Positions 1-6,996 of a stretch of DNA of 20,993 bases are shown here, one piece after another. The notes beneath the pieces were generated by a model that saw nothing but the letters and a program-made list of their open reading frames with translations, was not told where the DNA came from and did not search any database. This stretch comes from Boseongicola sp. SB0662_bin_57 (GTDB lineage: Bacteria > Pseudomonadota > Alphaproteobacteria > Rhodobacterales > Rhodobacteraceae). Position 1 is the stretch's first letter, and every line of letters begins with the position of its first letter. The position numbers and the translations under genes were made by a program. The stretch is from the NCBI GenBank assembly GCA_009839535.1, contig VXPN01000271.1:1-20993 (forward strand), read 5' to 3'.

Positions 1-238
1 GTCCGGACTCGGTCGGGAATCGCCCCGCAGAGGAATGCGGCGAAGCCAGAAGTCCAAGATATTCCAGATCCTGCATCACGTTTCTGACCGTCGCAGCGCT
101 GACCTTCTCGTTCAGTTCCCGCGTGAGTCTGCGCGAGCCCACCGGATCACCGGTTTCCAGATACCCTTCCACGACCCGTCGAAACACTTCGCGCGAGCGT
201 TCGTTCATCTCATTCAGAAGCTGTCCTGCGTCGGTCAT
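1..238 (-). CDS. hrcA: Heat-inducible transcription repressor HrcA, N-terminal part (runs off the window)
   Basis: Reading the minus strand from an ATG at 238 gives 79 uninterrupted codons to the window edge. They match the HrcA winged-helix N-terminus: LNEMNERSREVFRRVVEGYL, then ETGDPVGSRRLTREL, AATVRNVMQDLEYLGLL and SAGRFPTESG. HrcA represses heat-shock genes such as groESL by binding CIRCE operators and is maintained by GroEL. Only the DNA-binding region is visible; the GAF-like sensor part lies outside. The gene is divergent from rph, with a 118-base intergenic stretch holding a good sigma-70-like promoter for hrcA. No CIRCE-type inverted repeat is seen there, so autoregulation is not supported by this window. 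The family call rests on recognised conserved segments. Confidence 0.92.
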   Translation of the reverse strand, partial: MTDAGQLLNEMNERSREVFRRVVEGYLETGDPVGSRRLTRELNEKVSAATVRNVMQDLEYLGLLASPHSSAGRFPTESG

Positions 239-266
239 GGGTCGGTCGGGATGTCAAGGCGCTGCA

Positions 267-294
267 ATTAAAGTGAAGCGGCGCACAAGGTCAA
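267..294 (-). promoter_or_regulatory. Candidate sigma-70 promoter for hrcA
   Basis: On the minus strand TTGACC (294-289) is followed after 16 bases by TTTAAT (272-267). Each hexamer matches 5 of 6 positions of the TTGACA/TATAAT consensus. Transcription would start near 260, about 22 bases before the hrcA ATG. Sequence match only. Confidence 0.5.
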
Positions 295-300
295 TCGGGG

Positions 301-329
301 TTGATGCAGTCCGATGCCGCAACTATCAA
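301..329 (+). promoter_or_regulatory. Weak candidate promoter for rph-rdgB-hemW
   Basis: TTGATG (301-306), a 17-base spacer and TATCAA (324-329) lie in the hrcA/rph divergent gap. They match 4 of 6 consensus positions in each hexamer. The predicted start would lie about 20 bases before the rph start codon. This is the only place a promoter for the tightly packed rph operon could sit inside the window, but the match is modest. Confidence 0.25.
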
Positions 330-356
330 GCGTCCCGTCCAAACCGGAGAATTCCC

Positions 357-1067
357 ATGCGGCCCTCGGGACGAAAGAACGACGAGATGCGCAACGTGTC
401 CATCGAAGCGGGCATCACGCGTCACGCGGAAGGATCATGCCTGATCAAGTGCGGCGACACGCAGGTCCTGTGCACCGCATCGATCGATGGCCGGGTGCCG
501 TTCTGGATGAAGAACTCCGGGCTTGGCTGGGTGACCGCGGAATATGGCATGCTGCCTCGAGCAACGCATTCGCGCGGCCGTCGCGAGGCCAAGACGGGTC
601 AGTCCGGGCGCACGCAGGAAATCCAGCGCCTTATTGGTCGGGCCCTTCGCGCCTGCGTGGACCGTTCCGCGCTCGGCGAACGCCAGATCGTCATCGACTG
701 CGATGTCCTCCAGGCCGATGGTGGCACACGCTGTGCATCCATTACCGGCGGCTGGATTGCATTGCGTCTTGCGGCCAATGAACTCTTGAAGTCCGGTCAG
801 GTCACAGCCGATCCGGTCAGGGATCACGTTGCAGCCGTGTCCTGCGGCATCTACGGCGGTCAGCCGATCCTGGACCTTGACTATCCTGAAGACAGCGAAG
901 CAAGCGTTGACGGCAACTTCGTAATGACGGGTACCGGCCGTCTTGTCGAAGTCCAGACGTCGGCGGAAGGGGAGACGTTCTCGCGCGACGAAATGTCCGC
1001 GTTGCTCGATCTTGCCGGCCTTGGCGCCCAGGCCCTTGTCGCAGCACAAAAGGACGCCACCACCTGA
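357..1067 (+). CDS. rph: Ribonuclease PH
   Basis: Phosphorolytic 3'-to-5' exoribonuclease that trims the 3' ends of tRNA precursors, using phosphate to release nucleoside diphosphates. The 236-residue product starts MRPSGRKNDEMRNVSIEAG and carries the RNase PH fold signatures: GSCLIKCGDTQVLCTAS, the conserved RGRREAKTGQSGRTQEIQRLIGR phosphate/RNA-binding region split over residues about 74-97, IDCDVLQADGGTRCASITGG and GTGRLVEVQTSAEG. Length is normal for the family. The ATG at 357 is preferred over upstream in-frame starts because GGAG lies 8 bases before it and family proteins begin here. Its TGA overlaps the rdgB ATG by one base (TGATG), so the two are probably translationally coupled. The hrcA-rph arrangement is typical of alphaproteobacteria. 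Confidence 0.96.
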   Translation: MRPSGRKNDEMRNVSIEAGITRHAEGSCLIKCGDTQVLCTASIDGRVPFWMKNSGLGWVTAEYGMLPRATHSRGRREAKTGQSGRTQEIQRLIGRALRACVDRSALGERQIVIDCDVLQADGGTRCASITGGWIALRLAANELLKSGQVTADPVRDHVAAVSCGIYGGQPILDLDYPEDSEASVDGNFVMTGTGRLVEVQTSAEGETFSRDEMSALLDLAGLGAQALVAAQKDATT

Positions 1068-1678
1068 TGCGCCGCTTTGCCGGCGACCGCCTTCTGGTCG
1101 CGACACACAATTCCGGGAAGCTCGAAGAAATCGCCGACTTGCTCAGCGGCCACGCCATCCACATCATCGGAGCGGCCGACCTTGGCCTCCATGAACCGGA
1201 AGAGACCGGTGCGGACTTCATCGCGAACGCCCGGATCAAGGCGCATGCCGCGTCCCGCGCCACCGGACTGCCCGCGCTAGCCGACGATTCCGGGCTCGAG
1301 ATCAATGCCCTTGACGGCGCGCCGGGCGTACACACGGCAGATTGGGCCGAAACGTCCAGTGGACGTGACTTCGTGCTCGCAATGACCCGCGCCTACAACG
1401 CACTTGTCGATTCCGGCGCCGCACAGCCCTGGATCGCCCGGTTTTGCTGCACCTTCGTGCTTGCCTGGCCCGATGGGCACAGCGAGACATTCGAAGGGCA
1501 CATGAACGGCCGGATCACGTGGCCCATGCGTGGCGACAAAGGCCATGGATATGACCCAATTTTCCAGCCCGACGGCCATGGCATCACGTTCGGTCAAATG
1601 AGCCGCCCGGAAAAGAACCGTGTCAGTCACCGTGCCGATGCGTTCCGGAAGCTGAAGGCGGTATTTCAACATGGATAG
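1067..1678 (+). CDS. rdgB: Non-canonical purine NTP pyrophosphatase (RdgB/HAM1, ITPase)
   Basis: House-cleaning enzyme that hydrolyses dITP, ITP and XTP to monophosphate and pyrophosphate, keeping deaminated purines out of DNA and RNA. The 203-residue protein has the N-terminal substrate motif THNSGKLEEI (residues 13-22), the catalytic LADDSGLEINALDGAPGVHT stretch (71-90), GHGYDPIFQPDG in place of the usual GFGYDPIF, and the C-terminal SHRADAFRKL base-recognition motif. The start overlaps the rph stop by one base. The stop TAG at 1676-1678 lies inside the start of hemW, an 8-base overlap. It sits in the middle of a three-gene plus-strand operon; no internal promoter is apparent. Confidence 0.95.
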   Translation: MRRFAGDRLLVATHNSGKLEEIADLLSGHAIHIIGAADLGLHEPEETGADFIANARIKAHAASRATGLPALADDSGLEINALDGAPGVHTADWAETSSGRDFVLAMTRAYNALVDSGAAQPWIARFCCTFVLAWPDGHSETFEGHMNGRITWPMRGDKGHGYDPIFQPDGHGITFGQMSRPEKNRVSHRADAFRKLKAVFQHG

Positions 1679-2840
1679 GGGCTTTGGGCTTTATGTTCAT
1701 TGGCCGTTCTGCCAGGCAAAGTGCCCCTATTGCGATTTCAACAGCCATGTCTCCGCTTCCATCGACCACCCGCGCTGGCAGAAAGCGTTCCTGAAGGAAA
1801 TCACGAGGATCCGGGAAGAAACCGGTCCTCGCAAGTTGAGTTCGATTTTCTTCGGCGGCGGCACACCAAGCCTCATGGCCGCAGAAACCGTCGCCAGCAT
1901 CGTCGAGACGGCACAGGATGCCTGGGCCCCTGCCGACGACATCGAGATCACGCTTGAAGCCAACCCAACCTCGGTCGAAGCTGATCGCTTTCGCGCATAC
2001 GCCAAGGCTGGCGTCAATCGTCTCTCGCTTGGCATCCAGTCGCTTCGGAATCCGGACCTGAAGGCGCTTGGCCGTCGTCACACGAGCGCCGAGGCTGTCG
2101 CTGCCTACGACATCGCGCGATCGGTGTTTCCACGCGTGTCTTTCGACCTGATCTATGCCCGCCAGGAGCAGACGGCCGCGGAATGGGAGGCGGAACTTGC
2201 AGAAGCTCTCGAACTCGGCGCCGATCACGTGTCACTGTACCAGCTTACGATAGAGCCAGGCACGGCGTTCGGCGACCGTCACGCTGCTGGGCGCCTGCCG
2301 GGACTTCCCGACGAGGGACGTTCCCTGGACATGTTCAACATCACGCAGGACATGACAGAGGCGGCGGGACTTCCGGCCTACGAAATCTCGAACCACGCGC
2401 GGCCAGGAGAAGAAGGCCGGCACAATCTTGTTTATTGGCGCGGGGGCAACTGGGCTGGCATCGGGCCAGGCGCGCATGGTCGCCTGACAATTGACGGCCT
2501 TCGCATCGCAACGGAATGTCCTTCCGGCCCGGATCGCTGGCTTGGCGCCGTGGAAGCGACCGGCAGCGGCTACAGTCGGCGCGAAATCGTTTCCGCAGAG
2601 GACACGCGCATCGAGGCCGTCATGGCAGGCCTGCGCCTGGCCGAAGGTGTCGCAACAAGCTTGCTAGAAGAATACAATGATATCAATGACTTGGTGAACT
2701 CCGGGCATTTGGAGCGAACTCCGGATTTCGTTCGAACAACCCGCAAGGGCCGCCCTCTTCTTGACGCGATCTTGCGGGAAATCCTTGTTCAGCCCGTCCC
2801 CGTGGTCACAAGCAGCCGCCGGCAGAGTTCGTCGAACTGA
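1671..2840 (+). CDS. hemW: Radical SAM haem chaperone HemW (formerly called HemN-like coproporphyrinogen oxidase)
   Basis: Binds haem and an iron-sulphur cluster and is thought to deliver haem to respiratory cytochromes. The 389-residue protein shows the radical SAM CX3CX2C motif (C14, C18, C21 in FCQAKCPYC), FFGGGTPSLM (residues 61-70), LSLGIQSLRNPDLKALGR and the HemW-typical VSLYQLTIEPGT and WAGIGPGAHGR. Among coproporphyrinogen oxidase relatives, the CX3CX2C spacing and length point to HemW. The ATG at 1671 overlaps rdgB by 8 bases. The family normally ends soon after the RPLLDAILREIL-like segment. Here about 17 further residues (from VQPVPVVTSS) follow, encoded in the 52-base convergent overlap with parB. 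The last 200 bases before parB are notably AT-richer (25/60 G+C at 2641-2700). Confidence 0.94.
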   Translation: MDRGFGLYVHWPFCQAKCPYCDFNSHVSASIDHPRWQKAFLKEITRIREETGPRKLSSIFFGGGTPSLMAAETVASIVETAQDAWAPADDIEITLEANPTSVEADRFRAYAKAGVNRLSLGIQSLRNPDLKALGRRHTSAEAVAAYDIARSVFPRVSFDLIYARQEQTAAEWEAELAEALELGADHVSLYQLTIEPGTAFGDRHAAGRLPGLPDEGRSLDMFNITQDMTEAAGLPAYEISNHARPGEEGRHNLVYWRGGNWAGIGPGAHGRLTIDGLRIATECPSGPDRWLGAVEATGSGYSRREIVSAEDTRIEAVMAGLRLAEGVATSLLEEYNDINDLVNSGHLERTPDFVRTTRKGRPLLDAILREILVQPVPVVTSSRRQSSSN

Positions 2841-3703
2841 TCGAGGCTCCCGTAGCGGAGCGTCACCGAGCCCGCTTCGCCGCCGGCGGCGTGGTCGATG
2901 CTCACCTTCATGCCGAGCGCGGCCGCAAGATCCCTCTCCGCGGCGCGCGTGTCCGCGTCCTTCTCCCGCCGCGGCCCGCCGCGGGGCCGCGACCGGCCGC
3001 CGTCCCGGTCCTCCTGGGCCAGCGCCTCGGCCTGGCGCACCGACAGCCCCCCGGCGACGATCCGACGCGCCAGCCCCTCCGGGTCCGCCGCCGACACCAG
3101 CGCCCGCGCATGGCCCGCCGACAGGTCCCCGGAAAGCACCAGATCCTGCACGGCCTGCGGCAGCGCGAGCAGACGGAGCAGGTTCGCGACGTGGCTGCGG
3201 CTCTTGCCCAGGGCCCGAGCGAGCGCCTCCTGCGTGTGCCCGAAGCGCTCCATCAACTGCCGGTAGCCCGCCGCCTCCTCCATCGCGTTCAGGTCGGCGC
3301 GCTGGATGTTCTCGACGATGGCGATCTCCAGCACCTCGGCGTCGTCGAGGTCGCGCACGATCGCGGGAACCTCGTGCAGCTGCGCGCGCTGCGCGGCCCG
3401 CCACCGGCGCTCGCCGGCGACGATCTCGTAGCGGTCCGGGTCGCGGGGGTCCTTCCGGAGCACCAGGGGCTGGATGATCCCCTTCTCGCGGATCGAGGCC
3501 GCGAGCTCGTCGAGGGCGGCGTCCGTGAACGTCCGCCGCGGCTGGCCCGTGTTCGGCGAGATCCGGTCGATGCCGACCGTCGTCTCGCCGGCGCGCGGCG
3601 CTCCCGGTCCGGAGGCCGGCTTCGCCTCAAGGTCGGCCATGAGAGCCGAAATCCCTCGCCTAGGTGCCAAGCCGCGCCGCAGTTCAGCCTTCCCCCTCGC
3701 CAT
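2789..3703 (-). CDS. parB: Chromosome partitioning protein ParB (very GC-rich, probably mosaic allele)
   Basis: ParB is a CTP-dependent DNA clamp that loads at parS, spreads along the origin region and stimulates ParA. The 304-residue product has an N-terminal ParA-contacting tail (RRGISALMAD, residues 15-24, against the usual LGRGLSALMAD), the CTPase motif GERRWRA (97-103), ENIQRADLNAMEEAAGY (131-147), a helix-turn-helix (about 156-178, HTQEALARALGKSRSHVANL) and a C-terminal dimerisation segment (LDQFDELCRRLL). The ATG at 3703 is chosen because AGGGG precedes it by 7 bases; an in-frame GTG at 3718 touching the parA stop is the alternative. By hand count 543 of 720 bases (75%) at 2881-3600 are G or C, about 14 points above parA. 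The first 20 or so codons (GCT, GAA, TTG, GCA, CCT, ATT) look like the rest of the window. This suggests allele replacement; function should be intact. Confidence 0.96.
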   Translation of the reverse strand: MARGKAELRRGLAPRRGISALMADLEAKPASGPGAPRAGETTVGIDRISPNTGQPRRTFTDAALDELAASIREKGIIQPLVLRKDPRDPDRYEIVAGERRWRAAQRAQLHEVPAIVRDLDDAEVLEIAIVENIQRADLNAMEEAAGYRQLMERFGHTQEALARALGKSRSHVANLLRLLALPQAVQDLVLSGDLSAGHARALVSAADPEGLARRIVAGGLSVRQAEALAQEDRDGGRSRPRGGPRREKDADTRAAERDLAAALGMKVSIDHAAGGEAGSVTLRYGSLDQFDELCRRLLVTTGTG

Positions 3704-3714
3704 GGTCCTGCCCC

Positions 3715-4518
3715 TCACGATGTGATCTGCGCTTGCTTCCCTAGCATCTCCTTTGCCAAGGCACGATAGGCCAAGGCGCCCTTTGATTCCGGTTCATAGC
3801 CGATTACAGGCATTGCATAACCGGGAGCCTCGGAAATCCGCACGTTTCGCGGCACAATTGTCTCATAGACGAGGCCGCCCAGGGTCTCCCGGGCATCGCC
3901 TGCCACTTGCTGGCTCAGCTTGTTGCGACCATCATACATGGTCAGGACGATTCCCTCGATGCGCAGATCCGGGTTGGCCGTGTCGCGCACCTGTCGAAGG
4001 GTCAGCATCAGCTGCGACAGCCCCTCAAGCGCCAGGAACTCTGTCTGCAGCGGAACCAGGACGGAATCAGCAGCCACCATCGCGTTCACTGTCAGGAGAT
4101 TCAGCGCCGGAGGGCAGTCAATCAGCATGAAACCAAGGCCCAGCGCGTCTGTGTCCGGATGCCTCAACGCGTTGCGCAACAGGAAGCTCCGACGCTCCAT
4201 CGATACCATTTCAACGTCTGCGGAGCTCAGGTCCGTGGTGCCAGGGGCCACGCAGAGTCCCTCGACGCCGCAATCCTGCACCACGCGTTGCAGCTCCACG
4301 CCCTCCAGGACCAGGTCGTAAGTCGTGTACTCCCGAAGCTCGTGCCCTATTCCCAGCCCGGTGGACGCGTTGCTCTGGGGATCAAGGTCAACCAGGAGTG
4401 TCTTGTATCCCGATTCCGCGAGGGCAGCCCCAAGGTTGATCGCCGTCGTCGTCTTCCCGACACCGCCTTTCTGATTGGCGATCGCGATGATTCGCGGCCG
4501 CGGGCTCCGCTCAGGCAC
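3715..4518 (-). CDS. parA: Chromosome partitioning ATPase ParA (Soj-like)
   Basis: Deviant Walker ATPase that binds the nucleoid as an ATP dimer; ParB-stimulated hydrolysis moves parS-bound origins apart. The 267-residue protein begins with RIIAIANQKGGVGKTTTAIN. The deviant Walker A KGGVGKTT (residues 17-24) has the signature lysine K17. TLLVDLDPQSNAS and FMLIDCPPALNLLT form the A' and Walker B regions. No N-terminal helix-turn-helix is present, as expected for chromosomal ParA. The start is a GTG at 4518 with GAGG and AAGG upstream; it overlaps the end of rsmG by 8 bases. Base composition is about 61% G+C (182 of 300 at 3841-4140), typical of the window and unlike its partner parB. Confidence 0.96.
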   Translation of the reverse strand: MPERSPRPRIIAIANQKGGVGKTTTAINLGAALAESGYKTLLVDLDPQSNASTGLGIGHELREYTTYDLVLEGVELQRVVQDCGVEGLCVAPGTTDLSSADVEMVSMERRSFLLRNALRHPDTDALGLGFMLIDCPPALNLLTVNAMVAADSVLVPLQTEFLALEGLSQLMLTLRQVRDTANPDLRIEGIVLTMYDGRNKLSQQVAGDARETLGGLVYETIVPRNVRISEAPGYAMPVIGYEPESKGALAYRALAKEMLGKQAQITS

Positions 4519-5119
4519 GCCTTATTCCTCCAATGCTCAGGATCACGGCCTCTTTGTCCGTTTCGCTTGGATATGTTTCGCAATCAAAATGCCAGTGTTC
4601 AAGCGCGTGCCTGATTTCGCCCTGCACTTTCTTCCCTTTCGGCAGAATTGCCCGGCCATCAGGCTTCAAGTGTCGGTGGACATGGCCAAGAAGCGTGCCG
4701 AGAGGTGCAAGGGCGCGCGCAGAAACCACGTCAGCGCATTGTGGTTCCGCATTCTCAAGCCGCTCCGATATGACCTTGAAACCGGTGGTTTGCCGCGAGA
4801 GAGCGCCAAGGAAAGCGGCCTTTCTCTGATCGGCCTCAATCAGGACGGTCTCGATGATGTCCTTTGCCATGATGGCGACGACGGCTCCAGGAAAGCCTCC
4901 GCCGCTGCCAAGATCGACCCAGCGACGCGCCGGAGGCGCCAGCCGAAGCAATTGCGCCGAATCAAGAAAATGCCGCGTCCACAACCTCTCCATCGTTCCT
5001 GCGGACACGAGGTTTATGCTCCGATTCCAGCTCCTCAGGAGCTCCGCGTAAGTCTCGAGCATCGCCAATGTTTCACGTGAAACATTCGTCCGGGCGCAAA
5101 ATTCGGCCTTTCCGGTCAT
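4511..5119 (-). CDS. rsmG: 16S rRNA (guanine527-N7)-methyltransferase RsmG (GidB)
   Basis: Methylates N7 of G527 in the 530 loop of 16S rRNA using S-adenosylmethionine. The 202-residue protein carries the SAM-binding glycine-rich motif VDLGSGGGFPG (residues 68-78) and the family segment WNRSINLVSAGTMERLWTRHFLDS (31-54, continuous in the protein). The ATG at 5119 overlaps the mnmG TGA by four bases. The coding sequence contains a perfect parS palindrome that is read as NVSRET (residues 12-17). Codons upstream of it make the N-terminus about 10 residues longer than relatives that begin near the NVSRET segment. The gene is embedded in the mnmG-rsmG-parA-parB string, a very common bacterial order. 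Confidence 0.95.
   Translation of the reverse strand: MTGKAEFCARTNVSRETLAMLETYAELLRSWNRSINLVSAGTMERLWTRHFLDSAQLLRLAPPARRWVDLGSGGGFPGAVVAIMAKDIIETVLIEADQRKAAFLGALSRQTTGFKVISERLENAEPQCADVVSARALAPLGTLLGHVHRHLKPDGRAILPKGKKVQGEIRHALEHWHFDCETYPSETDKEAVILSIGGIRRA
5069..5084. promoter_or_regulatory. parS: parS centromere site 1 (inside rsmG)
   Basis: TGTTTCACGTGAAACA is a perfect 16-base palindrome. The symmetry extends two more bases each side (AA...TT), giving 20 bases in all. It matches the conserved bacterial parS consensus TGTTNCACGTGAAACA. It lies in the rsmG reading frame about 5.1-5.5 kb from the candidate origin, within reach of ParB encoded nearby. Confidence 0.93.
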
Positions 5120-6990
5120 GATGCCCGGCGTTCGCCCATGCGAAGCTTTGCCAAGATCAGCGTCAGCGCGGCAGGCGTCATGCCTTCGACCCGGCCGGCC
5201 TGCCCGAGCGTTTCTGGGCGCACTGCCGCAAGCTTCTGCCGCAATTCGTTGGAGAGCCCGCCCAGAATCCCGTAATCGAAGTCCGCCGGGATCGCATGCA
5301 TCTCATCGCGCCGGAGGTTGTCAACATCCCTTGCCTGGCGCGCCACGTATTGCGCGTAAAGGGCGTCACGCTTGAGCTGTTCCTGGATGTCCGCACGAAT
5401 GTCCGAAAGTTCCGGCCGCAGGGCCAGAAGTTCTTCAAAACCGACATCCGCAAAAGCCAGGAGTTCCGGCCCTGTTCGCATTGCACCGCCTCGCGAAATC
5501 CGAATTCCGGCATCAGCGGCCTCGGAAGCGGAAACCTGCACCTGCTCAAGGCGGGCCTTCCCGGATTCGAGCGCATTCATCTTTTTGGCGAATTCCGCTT
5601 GCCGTGCCTTGCTTACGCATCCGAGCCTGATTCCGAACGGTGTCAGGCGCTGGTCCGCATTGTCCGCCCGCAGGGAAAGCCTGAATTCGGCGCGGGACGT
5701 GAACATCCTGTAAGGTTCGGTCACGCCTCGCGTCACGAGATCATCGATCATGACTCCAACGTACGAGGATTCCCGCGAAAACCTGGCTGGCTCGAGGCCC
5801 AAAGCGTCAGCGGCCGCGTTGAGACCTGCAACCAGGCCCTGCGCCGCCGCCTCTTCGTATCCTGTCGTCCCGTTGATCTGGCCAGCAAGGTAAAGACCCT
5901 CGACGTCCCGCAGCCTCAATGTCGACGCGAGCGCCCGTGGGTCGACATAGTCGTATTCGATCGCATAGCCCGGTTGCGCGATTTCCGCTCGCTCCAGGCC
6001 CGCTATTGAATGCACGTAGTCATGTTGCACGTCTTCCGGCAGCGATGTTGAAAGCCCGTTCGGATAGACCAGGTCCGTGTTCAGCCCCTCCGGCTCCAGG
6101 AAGACCTGATGCGCGGACTTGTCTGCGAATCGCACCACCTTGTCCTCGATGGACGGGCAGTATCTTGGCCCAACGCCCGCGACATTGCCGCCGTACATTG
6201 CCGATCGGCCGAGGTTCTGCCGGATGATGCCGTGCGTCCTTTCGTTGGTGCGCGTGATTCCGCAAGCGATCTGCTGCGCCTCCGCACGCTGCGTCAGAAA
6301 CGAAAAGAATACGGGATTTTCGTCGCCGGGCTGCATTTCAAGCCCATCCCAGTCAATGGACGACGTGCGCAAACGTGGAGGCGTTCCCGTCTTCAGTCGA
6401 CCAAGGCGCAGCCCGAATTCATCGATTCGCTCCGCCAAGGCCACCGAGGACGCGTCTCCAATCCGTCCGCCCGGACGCGACGTGGCGCCGATATGGATCG
6501 TTCCACGCAGGAAGGTGCCCGTGGTCAGCACGGTCGCCGAGGCCTCGACCCTGGATCCATCCGCAAGCACAACCCCCGCGACGCGGAACCCGTCCATGAT
6601 GAAGTCGGTCACTTCGCCTTCCAGAATGCATATCTCTGGATGATCCGCGATTTCTGCAAGCATTGCAGCACGATAGAGTGCCCTGTCTGCCTGGGCTCGA
6701 GGTCCCTGGACCGCCGGACCCTTGCGCCGATTCAGAAGCCGGAACTGGATGCCTGACCGATCTGCCACGCGGCTCATGACTCCGTCGAGCGCATCGATTT
6801 CCCGTACAAGGTGCCCCTTGCCCAGACCGCCGATCGCCGGGTTGCATGACATGACGCCGATTCCATCACGCGAAAGCGTGACAAGAATCACGCGCGCTCC
6901 CCGTCGCGCCGCTGCATGGGCCGCATCCGCGCCGGCATGACCGCCGCCGACAACAACCACGACTGGCCGGGACTGTTTCACGTGAAACAC
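5116..6990 (-). CDS. mnmG: tRNA uridine-5-carboxymethylaminomethyl modification enzyme MnmG (GidA)
   Basis: FAD-dependent partner of MnmE that installs the carboxymethylaminomethyl group at wobble uridine 34 of several tRNAs. The 624-residue protein has the N-terminal FAD-binding GGGHAG (residues 15-20), SCNPAIGGLGKGHLVREIDALDG split across about 49-71, GRLKTGTPPRL, GPRYCPSIEDKVVRF and MFTSRAEFRLSLRADNAD. Length fits the family. The start is a GTG at 6990, which opens MFHVKQ; these six codons are the second parS site, an arrangement seen in other alphaproteobacterial mnmG genes. It begins 6 bases after the mnmE stop, and its stop overlaps rsmG. No strong ribosome-binding site is visible, so coupling to mnmE is likely. 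Confidence 0.96.
   Translation of the reverse strand: MFHVKQSRPVVVVVGGGHAGADAAHAAARRGARVILVTLSRDGIGVMSCNPAIGGLGKGHLVREIDALDGVMSRVADRSGIQFRLLNRRKGPAVQGPRAQADRALYRAAMLAEIADHPEICILEGEVTDFIMDGFRVAGVVLADGSRVEASATVLTTGTFLRGTIHIGATSRPGGRIGDASSVALAERIDEFGLRLGRLKTGTPPRLRTSSIDWDGLEMQPGDENPVFFSFLTQRAEAQQIACGITRTNERTHGIIRQNLGRSAMYGGNVAGVGPRYCPSIEDKVVRFADKSAHQVFLEPEGLNTDLVYPNGLSTSLPEDVQHDYVHSIAGLERAEIAQPGYAIEYDYVDPRALASTLRLRDVEGLYLAGQINGTTGYEEAAAQGLVAGLNAAADALGLEPARFSRESSYVGVMIDDLVTRGVTEPYRMFTSRAEFRLSLRADNADQRLTPFGIRLGCVSKARQAEFAKKMNALESGKARLEQVQVSASEAADAGIRISRGGAMRTGPELLAFADVGFEELLALRPELSDIRADIQEQLKRDALYAQYVARQARDVDNLRRDEMHAIPADFDYGILGGLSNELRQKLAAVRPETLGQAGRVEGMTPAALTLILAKLRMGERRAS
6974..6989. promoter_or_regulatory. 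parS: parS centromere site 2 (at the start of mnmG)
   Basis: TGTTTCACGTGAAACA, a second perfect 16-base parS palindrome identical in its core to the first. It directly follows the G of the mnmG GTG start codon and encodes FHVKQ. It is about 1.9 kb from site 1 and about 3.2 kb from the candidate origin. Confidence 0.93.
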
Positions 6991-6996
6991 CGCTTG

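Noticed and set aside
239..356. CIRCE operator in the hrcA upstream gap
   Set aside because: No TTAGCACTC/GAGTGCTAA-type inverted repeat is present.
2664..3769. Several long open frames on both strands over parB
   Set aside because: They are arginine-, alanine- and proline-rich products of very GC-rich DNA with few stop codons; only the ParB frame has conserved motifs.
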